From Bacilli bacterium (lineage in GTDB: Bacteria; Bacillota; Bacilli; Paenibacillales; KCTC-25726): a DNA stretch of 32,463 nucleotides. Below the pieces are notes generated by a model. The model was not told the DNA's origin and searched no databases. It saw nothing but the letters and a program-made list of their open reading frames with translations. Shown one piece after another: positions 16,533-24,887 of this stretch (the stretch's first letter is position 1; each line of letters starts with the position of its first letter). The stretch spans positions 1 to 32,463 of the forward strand of contig DASVDB010000082.1 in assembly GCA_036381315.1 (NCBI GenBank), given 5' to 3'. Both the position numbers and the translations under genes were made by a program.

Positions 16533-18302
16533 ATGGACAAAAACATGCGGATTGCGGCTTCCGCGCTGGCGGTCGAATTGACGCCGGACAAGGCGCAATA
16601 CCGTCCAGGCGAGCCGGCCGTCATCCGGGTCGAAGCGAAGTTTGATGCGGAACGGCTGCCGTTTCGCTGGTCGGTGTGCGAGTTACACCGGATCTTGCTG
16701 GAAGGGGAAGGCGAGCTGCGCAAGGAACGGGACGGCGTCCTTGCGGCGGAACTTCGCATTCCCGCCTTCGATAAAGCTTCGGGCGCTTACGGGGTGTTCG
16801 TTTCAGTTGGCGACGAGGGAAACGGCGGCGTTCAGGTAAGCGCGGAAACCGCCTACGATGTCGCCGCCCATTGGCGCGAGGCGCCCCGCTACGGCTTTCT
16901 GAGCGATTTCCCGCCGGATGACCGGGACGATGGGGACGTGGCGTTCCTGAACCGACACCATCTGAACGTCGTTCAGTTTTACGACTGGATGTATCGGCAC
17001 GACCGGCTGCTCACGGATGAGGAACCGTTCACCGATCCGCTAGGGCGAACGGTGTCGCTGGATGTCGTGCGGCGCAAAATCGCGGCGCTGAAAGCCAGGG
17101 GCATCGCTTCCCTGGCCTACGCGGCGGTGTATGCCAGCCTGCCGGATTACGCCCGGGCGCATCCGGAGCAGGTGCTGTACCAGAATGACGGCGTTCCCTA
17201 CCGGTTGGGCAACTTCTTTTATATTATGGACATTTCCCCGGGCTCCGCATGGACCGAGCACATCACCGACCAGTTTGCGGCAGCGGTCGCGTGGGGGTTT
17301 GACGGGCTGCACCTGGATCAGTACGGATTTCCAAAACAGGCGATCCGCAAAACGGACGGCGGCGCCGAAGTCGTCCGGCTGAAGGAACTGTATCCTGCGA
17401 TCATCAACCGGAGCCGGGAAAAGACGCCGGACGCCGGCCTCATTTTCAACAACGTCGGCTCCTATCCGCTGCACACGACCGCCGCTGCGGCACAGGACGC
17501 CTTGTACATCGAAGTTTGGGATCCGGTGACAAGGCTGTACGATCTCTATGCACTCGTCCGGCGGGCCCGGGCTTTGACGGCGAAGCCGGTCATTCTCGCC
17601 GCGTATCTTCCGGCGTTTCACCCGGAGCGTCCCGTTGATCCGGAGGCGGCCGAGGCGGGCGCGACGGTTGCCATGGCGGCTATTTTCGCCTCGGGCGCGT
17701 ACCATCTGCTGCTCGGCGAACGTGGCGGCGTGCTCGCCGATCCGTATTATCCGAAGTACGGCACCGCTTCGCCCGCTTTTCAACGGCGATTGACCGCTTA
17801 TTATGACTTTATCGTCCTGTATCGCGATTTGCTGTTCGACCCGACAATCGACGACTGGACGGAGTCGTTCACGGGCGGCATCAACAATGAACTGGTTTTC
17901 CGCAAGGAAGGGGTGGCGTTTTCGACCGACGCGCGATTGGGAACGATATGGACGCTGGCCAGGGAGAAACCCGGGTTTCAGGTCATCCATCTGCTGAATT
18001 TGATCGGGCTGGACAACGACGTCTGGCACGCGCCGAAAGCGCAACCGCCGCAGCCACTCGAAGAGATCGTGATCGAACTGGAAGTCGTGGAGGATATCGA
18101 GGGGGTGTATGCGGCCACACCGGACGGCGGCTCGATCCGGCCGCAGCCGCTCGCATATGAATGGATACCGACCGAATGGTCCGGCCGGAAAATCCGCTTC
18201 ATTTTGCCGAAACTTGATTATTGGTCGGTCGTCTACGTGAAGAGCCGCGCTGGCGTCCCGGCCGGCACGTTCGATCCGGCCGTTTATCCGGGGAAACGGT
18301 AA
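16533..18302 (+). CDS. Cytoplasmic GH66 dextranase-like glycosidase
   Basis: A 589-aa GH66 enzyme with no signal peptide (MDKNMRIAASALAVEL) and no CBM35 insertion. It has an N-terminal Ig-like domain (~10-115), the GH66 barrel (~120-470) and a C-terminal beta domain. D262 in GFDGLHLDQYG is the expected nucleophile and E327 in LYIEVW the acid/base. It shares RYGFLSDF, QFYDWMYRHD and AAYLPAF-type blocks with the secreted GH66 at 7420-10335 (there RYGYLSVF, QYYDWMWRHD, AAYMDY). Its position directly behind the importer says it cuts imported isomaltooligosaccharides or opens imported cyclic ones; that role is inferred. The start ATG follows GGAGGG. No alpha-1,6-glucosidase to finish the job lies in this window. 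A GC-rich hairpin without a T run follows the stop. Confidence 0.88.
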   Translation: MDKNMRIAASALAVELTPDKAQYRPGEPAVIRVEAKFDAERLPFRWSVCELHRILLEGEGELRKERDGVLAAELRIPAFDKASGAYGVFVSVGDEGNGGVQVSAETAYDVAAHWREAPRYGFLSDFPPDDRDDGDVAFLNRHHLNVVQFYDWMYRHDRLLTDEEPFTDPLGRTVSLDVVRRKIAALKARGIASLAYAAVYASLPDYARAHPEQVLYQNDGVPYRLGNFFYIMDISPGSAWTEHITDQFAAAVAWGFDGLHLDQYGFPKQAIRKTDGGAEVVRLKELYPAIINRSREKTPDAGLIFNNVGSYPLHTTAAAAQDALYIEVWDPVTRLYDLYALVRRARALTAKPVILAAYLPAFHPERPVDPEAAEAGATVAMAAIFASGAYHLLLGERGGVLADPYYPKYGTASPAFQRRLTAYYDFIVLYRDLLFDPTIDDWTESFTGGINNELVFRKEGVAFSTDARLGTIWTLAREKPGFQVIHLLNLIGLDNDVWHAPKAQPPQPLEEIVIELEVVEDIEGVYAATPDGGSIRPQPLAYEWIPTEWSGRKIRFILPKLDYWSVVYVKSRAGVPAGTFDPAVYPGKR

Positions 18303-18370
18303 TCCCGCCGCCTGCGCGCACCGCAGCCGCCATGCGCATGTGCGGGCGGGTACCGTTTCGCGTGTTGCTG

Positions 18371-18379
18371 TGCTATACT
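18371..18379 (+). promoter_or_regulatory. Extended -10 promoter of the two-component operon
   Basis: TGCTATACT is an extended -10 (TG-n-TATACT) with no recognisable -35. It lies about 40 nt before the kinase start and gives the sensor genes a promoter separate from the transport operon. The GC-rich inverted repeat between 18304 and 18350 (CCCGCC with GGCGGG, inner TGCGC with GCGCA) may end upstream transcripts. Confidence 0.55.
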
Positions 18380-18417
18380 AGGAAAAATAAAGCGCATTCA
18401 TTCTATTCCGAACGGCT

Positions 18418-20247
18418 GTGAGCGACATGATCAAGTGGCTGAAGGAGCTGCTGTTCGAGCGCGTTTCCACCAAGCTGATCGCGATGGTGCTGCTGCTCAT
18501 TTTTCTGTCTGCAACGTTCATCAGCACAATGTATTTCGGCTCTTCCGTGTCCATCATCGGCAATCACGTCAGGGTTTCCGCCAAACAGGGAGCGAAGCAG
18601 ACGGCCGATTATCTTTCCCTGATGCTGACGGTCGGGACGGACATGGGGCAGCAAATTTTCCGCAACAGCCGTTTGCAGGAGGCGCTGTACGAAGAGCAGC
18701 AGGGCCATTTGACTGTGGATCAGACGTTTGAAATGAAAGATTCAATCGGCCAGACGCTCAACAATACGATTTACGCCAGCTCGTTCATCCGCAGCATCTA
18801 CATTCTGAAAGAGAAGGGCAAAAGCTGGGGGAGCGGGCTGTTCAACCCCTCGAAAGTGAAGCGCTACACGCTTTCAAGCCATTCGTGGTACAGCGACGTC
18901 GTGAGCAACCACGCCAACGAGTTGTGGCTGCCGCTCAATTACGATCCGTTCAGCGGAGGCGGGGACAACACCGAACTGGTGCTCAGCCTCGTCGACGCGT
19001 TCCGTGATTTGCGGACGAAGAAGACGGAAGGCGTCATCGTCATCAATCTGGACGGACAGCTGATTTTGGATGCCGTGCAGCGGTTCAAGCTTGGCGAAAC
19101 GGGAAAATGGTTCGTTGTGAACGGGGACGGTGTCATCATGATCGATCCGGACCCGGCAAAGTGGGGCACCCGGTTGCAGGAAGCGGCGCTTGCGTCCTAC
19201 ATTTTGCCACAAAAAGAGGAGGAACTGGAATTTCAGACGAAGCTGAAAGGAGAGGAGGTTTACGTCGTCTCCGTCAAGATGGGAAACGGCTGGAAACTTG
19301 TCGGGCAAGTCCCGGTTCGGGAAATTATCGGGGATATCCAGTCGCTGCAGCGGAAAATCACTCGTTACACAATTTTGTTTCTGCTCGTCGCGCTGCTGGT
19401 CGGCTTGCTTTTTTCCATGCGGATTACAAGACCGTTAAAAGAGTTGACCCGGCAGATGCGGGAAATTGAGAAAAACAACTTCAAGGCCCGCTTTCGCGTC
19501 CGGTCGCGGGATGAAATCGGGCGGCTCGGGTTGCGCTTTAACCAGATGGCTGCCCAGATCGAAGCGCTCATCCGCGAAGTCGATGAAGCCGGCGCGCGCA
19601 AGCGGGAAGCGGAAATTCGCGCGCTGCGTCACCAGATCAATCCTCATTTTTTGTACAATACCTTGTCCACTATTCGCTGGATGATCAAGTTGGGCAATCA
19701 GGACGGCGCTTACAAGGGGATCGCCGCTCTCGTCGAGCTGATGGAAGCGAGCATGGGTAAGGACGGCATTTTCAGCACGGTCCGCCAGGAACTGGCGTTG
19801 CTGGAGAAATATATGGCCATCCAGCAGTTCCGCTACGGTTCGGGCTTGCAGCTCGAAATCGAGAAGGATGACCGGCTGCTCGATTTTCCGATTCCGCGGA
19901 TGTTGCTTCAGCCGCTGGTTGAAAACGCGATTTTTCACGGGCTTGCGCCTCGCAATGAAGGGGGAACCATCCGCATTCGCATCGGCCGGACGGAGCGTCC
20001 GTCCGCGGTTGTGCTGTCCGTTTCGGACGACGGCGTCGGGATGGATCCGGCGCAGTCCGCTTCGCTGCTGTCTGCCGACGCCGATTCGAAAGCGGGCATG
20101 TTCGGCATCGGCCTAAAGCATGTGCACGAAACGCTTCAGTTGTATTACGGACCCGGCAGCGGCGTGCAGATCGAAAGTGAGCCCGGCCGGGGAACGACCG
20201 TCTCATTAACCTTGGTTCTCAAGGGGGATGCGCCTTATGGGATATAA
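18418..20247 (+). CDS. Sensor histidine kinase, YesM family
   Basis: A 609-aa membrane kinase that senses an extracellular signal and phosphorylates the adjacent AraC-type regulator. Order: membrane helix (~20-45), extracellular sensor (~46-315, Cache-like by position), second helix (~318-340), HAMP (RITRPLKELTRQMREIE onward, ~340-395), His_kinase domain with H410 in HQINPHFLYNTL, and an ATPase domain with N-box QPLVENAIFHGL, G1 SDDGVGMD and G2 GIGLKHVHETL. The start is uncertain: GTG at 18418 or ATG at 18427; neither has a strong ribosome site. The stop overlaps the regulator start by 11 nt. With the binding lipoprotein two genes downstream, it could form a three-part sugar-sensing system. 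YesM-type kinases with a neighbouring importer usually control that importer. Confidence 0.93.
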   Translation: MSDMIKWLKELLFERVSTKLIAMVLLLIFLSATFISTMYFGSSVSIIGNHVRVSAKQGAKQTADYLSLMLTVGTDMGQQIFRNSRLQEALYEEQQGHLTVDQTFEMKDSIGQTLNNTIYASSFIRSIYILKEKGKSWGSGLFNPSKVKRYTLSSHSWYSDVVSNHANELWLPLNYDPFSGGGDNTELVLSLVDAFRDLRTKKTEGVIVINLDGQLILDAVQRFKLGETGKWFVVNGDGVIMIDPDPAKWGTRLQEAALASYILPQKEEELEFQTKLKGEEVYVVSVKMGNGWKLVGQVPVREIIGDIQSLQRKITRYTILFLLVALLVGLLFSMRITRPLKELTRQMREIEKNNFKARFRVRSRDEIGRLGLRFNQMAAQIEALIREVDEAGARKREAEIRALRHQINPHFLYNTLSTIRWMIKLGNQDGAYKGIAALVELMEASMGKDGIFSTVRQELALLEKYMAIQQFRYGSGLQLEIEKDDRLLDFPIPRMLLQPLVENAIFHGLAPRNEGGTIRIRIGRTERPSAVVLSVSDDGVGMDPAQSASLLSADADSKAGMFGIGLKHVHETLQLYYGPGSGVQIESEPGRGTTVSLTLVLKGDAPYGI

Positions 20248-21844
20248 AGCGTTGATCGTCGACGACGAACCGATTATTCGGCATGGCCTGGCTTCCTGCG
20301 TCGATTGGGCGGGAATGGATCTCGAACTCGTGGGCGAAGCGGGCAACGGAGAATCCGCGCTGGACATTGTCCGGGAGCGGGAAGTGGATATTCTGATCAC
20401 CGACATCAAAATGCCGAAGATGGACGGGCTGGAGTTCATCCGCCGCGGCAAGCAGTGTCGGCCCCATTTGAAGGCGATTCTTATCAGCAGTTACAGCGAT
20501 TTTGAATACGCGCGCCAGGCGGTTCAGCTCGGTGTTGTCGTGGACTATTTGCTCAAGCCGACGATGGAGCCGGAAGATTTGATTCGCTTGCTGGACGAAT
20601 GCCGCCACCGGCTGGACGAGGAACTGACGCTGGAAGAGCAGTCGCTGCAATATGCGCAGGAGCAGGAGCGGAAAAAGAGGCAGGGCGCTGGGACGGAAAT
20701 CAAAAAGCTGCTCTCCGGGCAGCCGGCTGATGTAAACCGGATTGGCGAAGTGATGAGCCCGCCGTTCGTGCTGTCCGTTTGGCGGCTGGAGCCGGCACGG
20801 GAGGAGAGGAAGCCGTCCGACATCGAGCGAATCTCGCAAATGGAACGAACAGCCGAGGCGCTGACGCAGCTTTTTCCCGGTGGGGCGGTGTGCGTCACCA
20901 AGGAGGACGAACTGGTGATGTTGCTGCCGGATCCGGCCGGAACGGCCGCACGCGCCATCCGGGACAGTCACGGCACGCTGCTGGCGCAAGGTGTCCGGTT
21001 TACGGTCGGCATCAGCCCGTCGTTTCATCGGCCCGACCGCCTCACGGACGCCTACGGCTGGGCGGAGAACGCCTTCGTTCACGCGTTTTTCCGCGGCGGC
21101 GGCCGGTGCTACGACGGTGAAATCAAGCGCGCCGCGGAGCGGGAGATGCCGCAGGATGGGCCGGGGCGCGAGGAGGACGCCGCAGCCATCCGCGACCGTT
21201 TTTCGCGCGGGCTGGCTGATCTTGATCGGGAAGGGTGCGAGATTGCGCTCTGCCGGTTGTTCGACCTGTGGCGTTCGGGGGCGTACACGCCCGACGAAAT
21301 CCGCAAACAGGCCGGCGATTTGCTGATCATACTGGAGCCCGGGCCATTCTATTTGAAGGCGGAAGAGAAACTGCAGCGGCTGATGGCGGAAAACGAGAAA
21401 GTGCGTCGCGCGTTCACCTTGGATGAAATCTGTCGGTTGGTGCTGGCGCATTTCCGCAGCAGTTGGGAAGTACATGCCCTCTCCCCCTTTCCCAAGGATA
21501 CGGGTGGACAGCACGCGGTGCAAGCCGCGATTGCGTATATTCAGGAACATTATCGGGGGGATCTTTCGCTGCAGGAAGTGGCGGATCATGTCCACATGAG
21601 CAAAAATTACTTCAGCGAGCAGTTCAAACGGCGGACGGGAATGGGCTTCGTTGATTTCGTCATCCGCTTGCGTATCCAATACGCCCGGCATTTGCTGGAA
21701 ACGACGACGCTCAAAATCTACGATATCGGCAGCCACTGCGGATTCAACAGCCCAAAGCATTTCCTGAAGCTGTTCAAAAGAGAGGCAGGCTGCACGCCCG
21801 CCGAATACCGCTACCGGATTCAAAGCAAGGGGGAAGCGCGATGA
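20237..21844 (+). CDS. Response regulator, YesN/AraC family
   Basis: A receiver domain (~1-120) with acidic pocket IVDDEP, phospho-acceptor D56 in LITDIKMPKMDG and conserved Lys in YLLKP is followed by a ~280-residue middle region with a glutamate-rich helical stretch. The C-terminal AraC-type double helix-turn-helix (~430-530) includes LSLQEVADHVHMSKNYFSEQ and IYDIGSHCGFNSPKHF. It should activate the island's promoters, which have good -10 but poor -35 boxes. The start is taken as ATG 20237 because AAGGGGG (20221-20227) is 9 nt upstream; an ATG at 20228 directly abuts that site. The gene overlaps the kinase at its start and, through an ATGA overlap, the binding-protein gene at its end, so the three are translationally coupled. 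Confidence 0.93.
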   Translation: MGYKALIVDDEPIIRHGLASCVDWAGMDLELVGEAGNGESALDIVREREVDILITDIKMPKMDGLEFIRRGKQCRPHLKAILISSYSDFEYARQAVQLGVVVDYLLKPTMEPEDLIRLLDECRHRLDEELTLEEQSLQYAQEQERKKRQGAGTEIKKLLSGQPADVNRIGEVMSPPFVLSVWRLEPAREERKPSDIERISQMERTAEALTQLFPGGAVCVTKEDELVMLLPDPAGTAARAIRDSHGTLLAQGVRFTVGISPSFHRPDRLTDAYGWAENAFVHAFFRGGGRCYDGEIKRAAEREMPQDGPGREEDAAAIRDRFSRGLADLDREGCEIALCRLFDLWRSGAYTPDEIRKQAGDLLIILEPGPFYLKAEEKLQRLMAENEKVRRAFTLDEICRLVLAHFRSSWEVHALSPFPKDTGGQHAVQAAIAYIQEHYRGDLSLQEVADHVHMSKNYFSEQFKRRTGMGFVDFVIRLRIQYARHLLETTTLKIYDIGSHCGFNSPKHFLKLFKREAGCTPAEYRYRIQSKGEAR

Positions 21845-23133
21845 ACAGGGCGGTCCGGTTCGCGGCGCTGGCCGTTGCGGCGGTTTTGCCGGTTCTGCTG
21901 GCGGCGTGTTCGTCTTATGATTTGGTGGAGGAGCCGAACGCGTCCGCTGGCGATCCCGCGGCAAGCGCCAGGGTGACCCTCGAATTCTGGCACACGTTCA
22001 GCGATGTGGAGACGAAGGTGTTTGAAACTAACGTGTTGCCGATGTTCGAGAAAGAGCATCCAGACATCGCCGTTCATGCGGTACGGCAAAATTACACCGC
22101 GCAACTGAACGACAACATTGTGGCGGCAGTGGCCGACAACAAGCAACCCGACGTGATGCGGATGGACATCATTTGGGTGCCGCAGTTCGCCCGCAGCGGC
22201 GCGCTGACCGATCTGTCGGAGATGCCGGATTTCGCGGATTACAAGCAGCGCTTTACAGGCTCGCTCATCCAGACGAACCTGTACGACGGAAAATATTACG
22301 GAATCCCACTTGACGCGACGACGATGGTGCCGATCTATAACAAGCGCTTGTTGCAGAAGGCCGGTTTGGCCAAAACGCCCCGGACGTTCGACGAACTCGT
22401 TGCGGCTGCGCAGCGGTTGAAGGCGCAGGACCCTGGCCTTTACGGCATCAGCATCTGCTGCTCCAGTTCATGGGGGATGCTTCCGTATTTCCGGACGCTC
22501 GGCGGCGAGTTGCTGAGCCCTTCTCTGACGAAAGCGACCGGGTATCTGGACAGTCCGCAAAGCATACAGGCCATGACGAAGCTCAAAACGTGGTTCGACC
22601 AGGGGATCCTGAGCCCGACCGTCGTCGGCGGGGAGCCGGGCGGCTGGGACGGGCTGTTCGACCGGAAAATCTTGATGATCGACGAAGCGCACTGGTTTTT
22701 CACCGCGAACAACAACGCCGAGCACGGGCAAGATTTGCAGGATGTGGTGACCGGGCTGTTCCCGTCCGACGTCCGGGAAGGCACGTCGATCATCGGCGGG
22801 GAAAACCTCGTGCTGTTCAAAGGTTCCAAGCATCCGAAGGAAGCGTGGATGTTCATGAAATTCATGGTGTCGGAGCCTGTGCAGAAAGCGCTTGCCGATA
22901 CCGGGCTTATCCCATCGATTCGGGATTTCGACCGCAACAGGCTCAAGCCGGTGTTCCGCATCTATCTGGACCAGTTGCAGCATGCCGAGCCGAGGCCGCC
23001 GGTGCCGCAGTGGAACGAGGTGGACGACGCGTTTTCCCGGATGGTCACGCGGATTTTGTTGAACGAGAAGCCGGTAGAAATCGCGCTCAAAGAGACGGCT
23101 GCGCAAATCGACGCCATTCTGGCTTCGCCTTAA
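21841..23133 (+). CDS. Orphan sugar-binding lipoprotein in the two-component operon
   Basis: A 430-aa family 1 solute-binding lipoprotein with signal peptide and lipobox LLAAC (C23). It aligns throughout with the binding protein at 13350-14690: VTLEFWHTF, DVMRMDIIWVPQFARSGALT, YYGIPLDATT, IYNKRLLQKAG and SIIGGENLVLFKGSKHPKEA all have counterparts there. It has no permeases of its own. Its ATG overlaps the regulator stop (ATGA). Two roles fit: a ligand receptor for the kinase's extracellular domain, or an alternative receptor feeding the upstream permeases. The coupling to the kinase and regulator favours sensing (inference). A terminator at 23373-23399 ends the operon. Confidence 0.9.
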   Translation: MNRAVRFAALAVAAVLPVLLAACSSYDLVEEPNASAGDPAASARVTLEFWHTFSDVETKVFETNVLPMFEKEHPDIAVHAVRQNYTAQLNDNIVAAVADNKQPDVMRMDIIWVPQFARSGALTDLSEMPDFADYKQRFTGSLIQTNLYDGKYYGIPLDATTMVPIYNKRLLQKAGLAKTPRTFDELVAAAQRLKAQDPGLYGISICCSSSWGMLPYFRTLGGELLSPSLTKATGYLDSPQSIQAMTKLKTWFDQGILSPTVVGGEPGGWDGLFDRKILMIDEAHWFFTANNNAEHGQDLQDVVTGLFPSDVREGTSIIGGENLVLFKGSKHPKEAWMFMKFMVSEPVQKALADTGLIPSIRDFDRNRLKPVFRIYLDQLQHAEPRPPVPQWNEVDDAFSRMVTRILLNEKPVEIALKETAAQIDAILASP

Positions 23134-23143
23134 GTTTGGTATC

Positions 23144-23311
23144 ATGGGGGACGTCTGGATCGAGGAACTGAAGGATAAATATTGGGGCGCTACGCACAAT
23201 TGTTTTGCTTACGCCATCGGCGAGCAGGACCGGTGGCAGAAAGCGTCGGGGCGCTTTGTCCACCCGAAGCGGATGAGGCGCAGCAGTTTCAGGCCTGGAT
23301 CGCCGATCTGA
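23144..23311 (+). pseudogene. Remnant of a YigZ/IMPACT-family gene
   Basis: The reading frame from ATG 23144 contains DVWIEELKDKYWGATHNC then FAYAIGEQDRWQKAS. This matches the conserved core of YigZ/YvyE proteins, where a helix ending in WxATHNCxAY-IGE is followed by DDGEPSGTAG. The similarity stops at about 23247, exactly before the GEPSGTAG motif, and the frame ends at 23311. A different frame (23251-23343, ending TAA 23341) also looks protein-like but I cannot name it. About 35 of ~210 residues remain, so the gene is dead. From 23312 to 23663 there is a terminator, a 7-bp hairpin (23414-23433) and a promoter, but no gene. Confidence 0.65.
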
Positions 23312-23372
23312 CGCAAGGGCAGGCGGTGCCAGCGCCGGGCTAAGGAAAAGTTTAGGATCACCGAATGAAAAG

Positions 23373-23399
23373 CTGGTGCGCGAGGACACCGGTTTTTTT
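23373..23399 (+). terminator. Rho-independent terminator at the right end of the glucan island
   Basis: CTGGTG (23373-23378) pairs with CACCGG (23387-23392) with one G-U pair, followed by seven T (23393-23399). It would end transcripts from the kinase-regulator-binding-protein operon. Confidence 0.72.
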
Positions 23400-23565
23400 A
23401 ATCCGTGCGGAAGGGCGACCATCGGCGGTCGCCGCCCGCCGTCCGCTAGCCCCGCATGATTTTGACGATATATTCCCTTTGTCACGGACAACGCTCATGC
23501 GCGGACAACCCCTAATGAAAGCGACACTGACGCGAACTCTTCCAAGTTTAATTATAGAGAAAAAA

Positions 23566-23574
23566 TGATATAAT
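23566..23574 (+). promoter_or_regulatory. Extended -10 promoter of the wall-precursor operon
   Basis: TGATATAAT is a perfect extended -10 in an AT-rich stretch with a poor -35 (TTTAAT near 23547). The leader to the first start codon is about 82 nt. Confidence 0.62.
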
Positions 23575-23663
23575 GTGTTATGATTTGTAGAGAAACAACC
23601 AGGCATGGGACTACAGCGACAAGGGTTTTCAAGGTTAATAGAAGAAATGAGTGATTGATTGGA

Positions 23664-24848
23664 ATGAAGAACAAGGCGGTCATTTTAGGCACGAATTATT
23701 ACATCGGGCTAAGCGCGATTCGCTGTTTGGGCGTTCACGGCATTCACACGGTGGCGGTTGATTATTCGGCGGATAATACGTATGGCGCAAAGTCCAGGTA
23801 TTGTTCCGAACAACTCATTTCACCGCATTATAAGGTAGACCCGCAAGGATATGTCGCGTTTTTAATCGATTATGCGAAAAAACAAGATGAACCGCCCGTA
23901 TTGATTCCCTGTCATGATTTTTACGTTGAAATTATTGACGAGCATTTGGATGAATTGAAAGAGCATTTTCTCATTCCGCAAACCGAAAAAGGCCTGTATA
24001 CCAAGCTCATGAATAAGGAAACGCTGCACCGCCTGGCGGTGGAACACGGCGTCGCCGTTCCGGAAACGGTCAGGGTGCATGAAGAGAACCTGTTTGAAAA
24101 AGTGGAAAGCATCATCAAATTTCCGTGCATTGTCAAACCCGTCGACTCGCCAGCGTTCATGGCAAAATTCCGCAGAAAATTGTTCAAGGTGCATAACCTC
24201 ACCGAGCTGAAAGAAGCTTTGGAGAAGGCGAAAAACGCCGGCCTGGAAGTCGTTGTGCAGCGGATAATTCCCGGCTTCGACGATCATATGTATACGTTTG
24301 ACGCCTATTTGAACCAGGACGCCAAGGTGACGCATTGGGCCACATGCCAAAAATATCGCCAGTATCCGATCAATTTCGGCGCGTCCGTCTACACGGGACA
24401 AAAATTGGTGCCGGAATTGTATGATATCGGCGCCGCATTTTTCGAGGCGATCAAATACAAAGGCTTTGCGGAAATCGAGTTCAAAAAGGACGCGGAAACA
24501 GGAAAGTTCTATCTGATTGAAGTCAATGTGCGGCTTACGAATTTTAATCACCTGTTATATAAGATCGGCCTGAATATTCCTTATATCACCTATCAGGAAT
24601 TAACCGGACAAGCGGTCGAACCGAAAGCGATCACGTGGGATACGCGGCGGGTTTTTTGGTATGCGTATGAGGATTTGTTTGCCATCCGCGATTATTTGAA
24701 AACCGGGCAGCTTACAATAGGAAACGTACTGGCCTCGTTTTTCAAGCCAAAGGCGTTTGCCATTTGGGACTTACGCGACTTGCGGCCGGCGTTTTCCTTC
24801 GCGGGCATGATTGCACAGAAAGCGCTGCGGAAAGCCTTGAAAAAATAA
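23664..24848 (+). CDS. ATP-grasp ligase, D-aspartate ligase (AslA)-like
   Basis: A 394-aa ATP-grasp enzyme of the carboxylate-amine ligase type. The N-terminal domain opens with AVILGTNYYIGLSAIRCLG; the stretch LIPCHDFYVEIIDEHLDELK and the following LMNKETLHRLAVEHGVAVP resemble the corresponding region of enterococcal/lactococcal D-aspartate ligases. The ATP-binding Lys is in FPCIVKPVDSP, and the metal-binding C-terminal motif is EIEFKKD followed by LIEVNVRLTN. AslA adds D-Asp to the side-chain amine of a peptidoglycan precursor. That function fits the racemase, MurE-like and asparagine synthetase genes downstream, but is an inference. The start is ATG 23664; an in-frame TTG at 23655 is less likely and the ribosome site is weak. 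No membrane segment or signal peptide. Confidence 0.75.
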   Translation: MKNKAVILGTNYYIGLSAIRCLGVHGIHTVAVDYSADNTYGAKSRYCSEQLISPHYKVDPQGYVAFLIDYAKKQDEPPVLIPCHDFYVEIIDEHLDELKEHFLIPQTEKGLYTKLMNKETLHRLAVEHGVAVPETVRVHEENLFEKVESIIKFPCIVKPVDSPAFMAKFRRKLFKVHNLTELKEALEKAKNAGLEVVVQRIIPGFDDHMYTFDAYLNQDAKVTHWATCQKYRQYPINFGASVYTGQKLVPELYDIGAAFFEAIKYKGFAEIEFKKDAETGKFYLIEVNVRLTNFNHLLYKIGLNIPYITYQELTGQAVEPKAITWDTRRVFWYAYEDLFAIRDYLKTGQLTIGNVLASFFKPKAFAIWDLRDLRPAFSFAGMIAQKALRKALKK

Positions 24849-24887
24849 CGCCGTCACGCTGAACAAATTTGGACTGGGGCTGACTTT

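Noticed and set aside
17040-18044. 334-codon minus-strand frame across the cytoplasmic GH66 gene
   Set aside because: Antisense shadow of a gene with clear catalytic motifs; no ribosome site and Arg-rich composition.
20219-21964. 581-codon open frame on the minus strand across the regulator gene
   Set aside because: It is antisense to a regulator with intact receiver and AraC domains; the frame stays open because of GC-rich third positions. Its translation is Arg/Pro/Gln-rich with no family signature.
23251-23343. Protein-like frame after the YigZ relic (EADEAQQFQAWIADLTQG)
   Set aside because: No start codon or ribosome site and no family I can name; treated as part of the relic.
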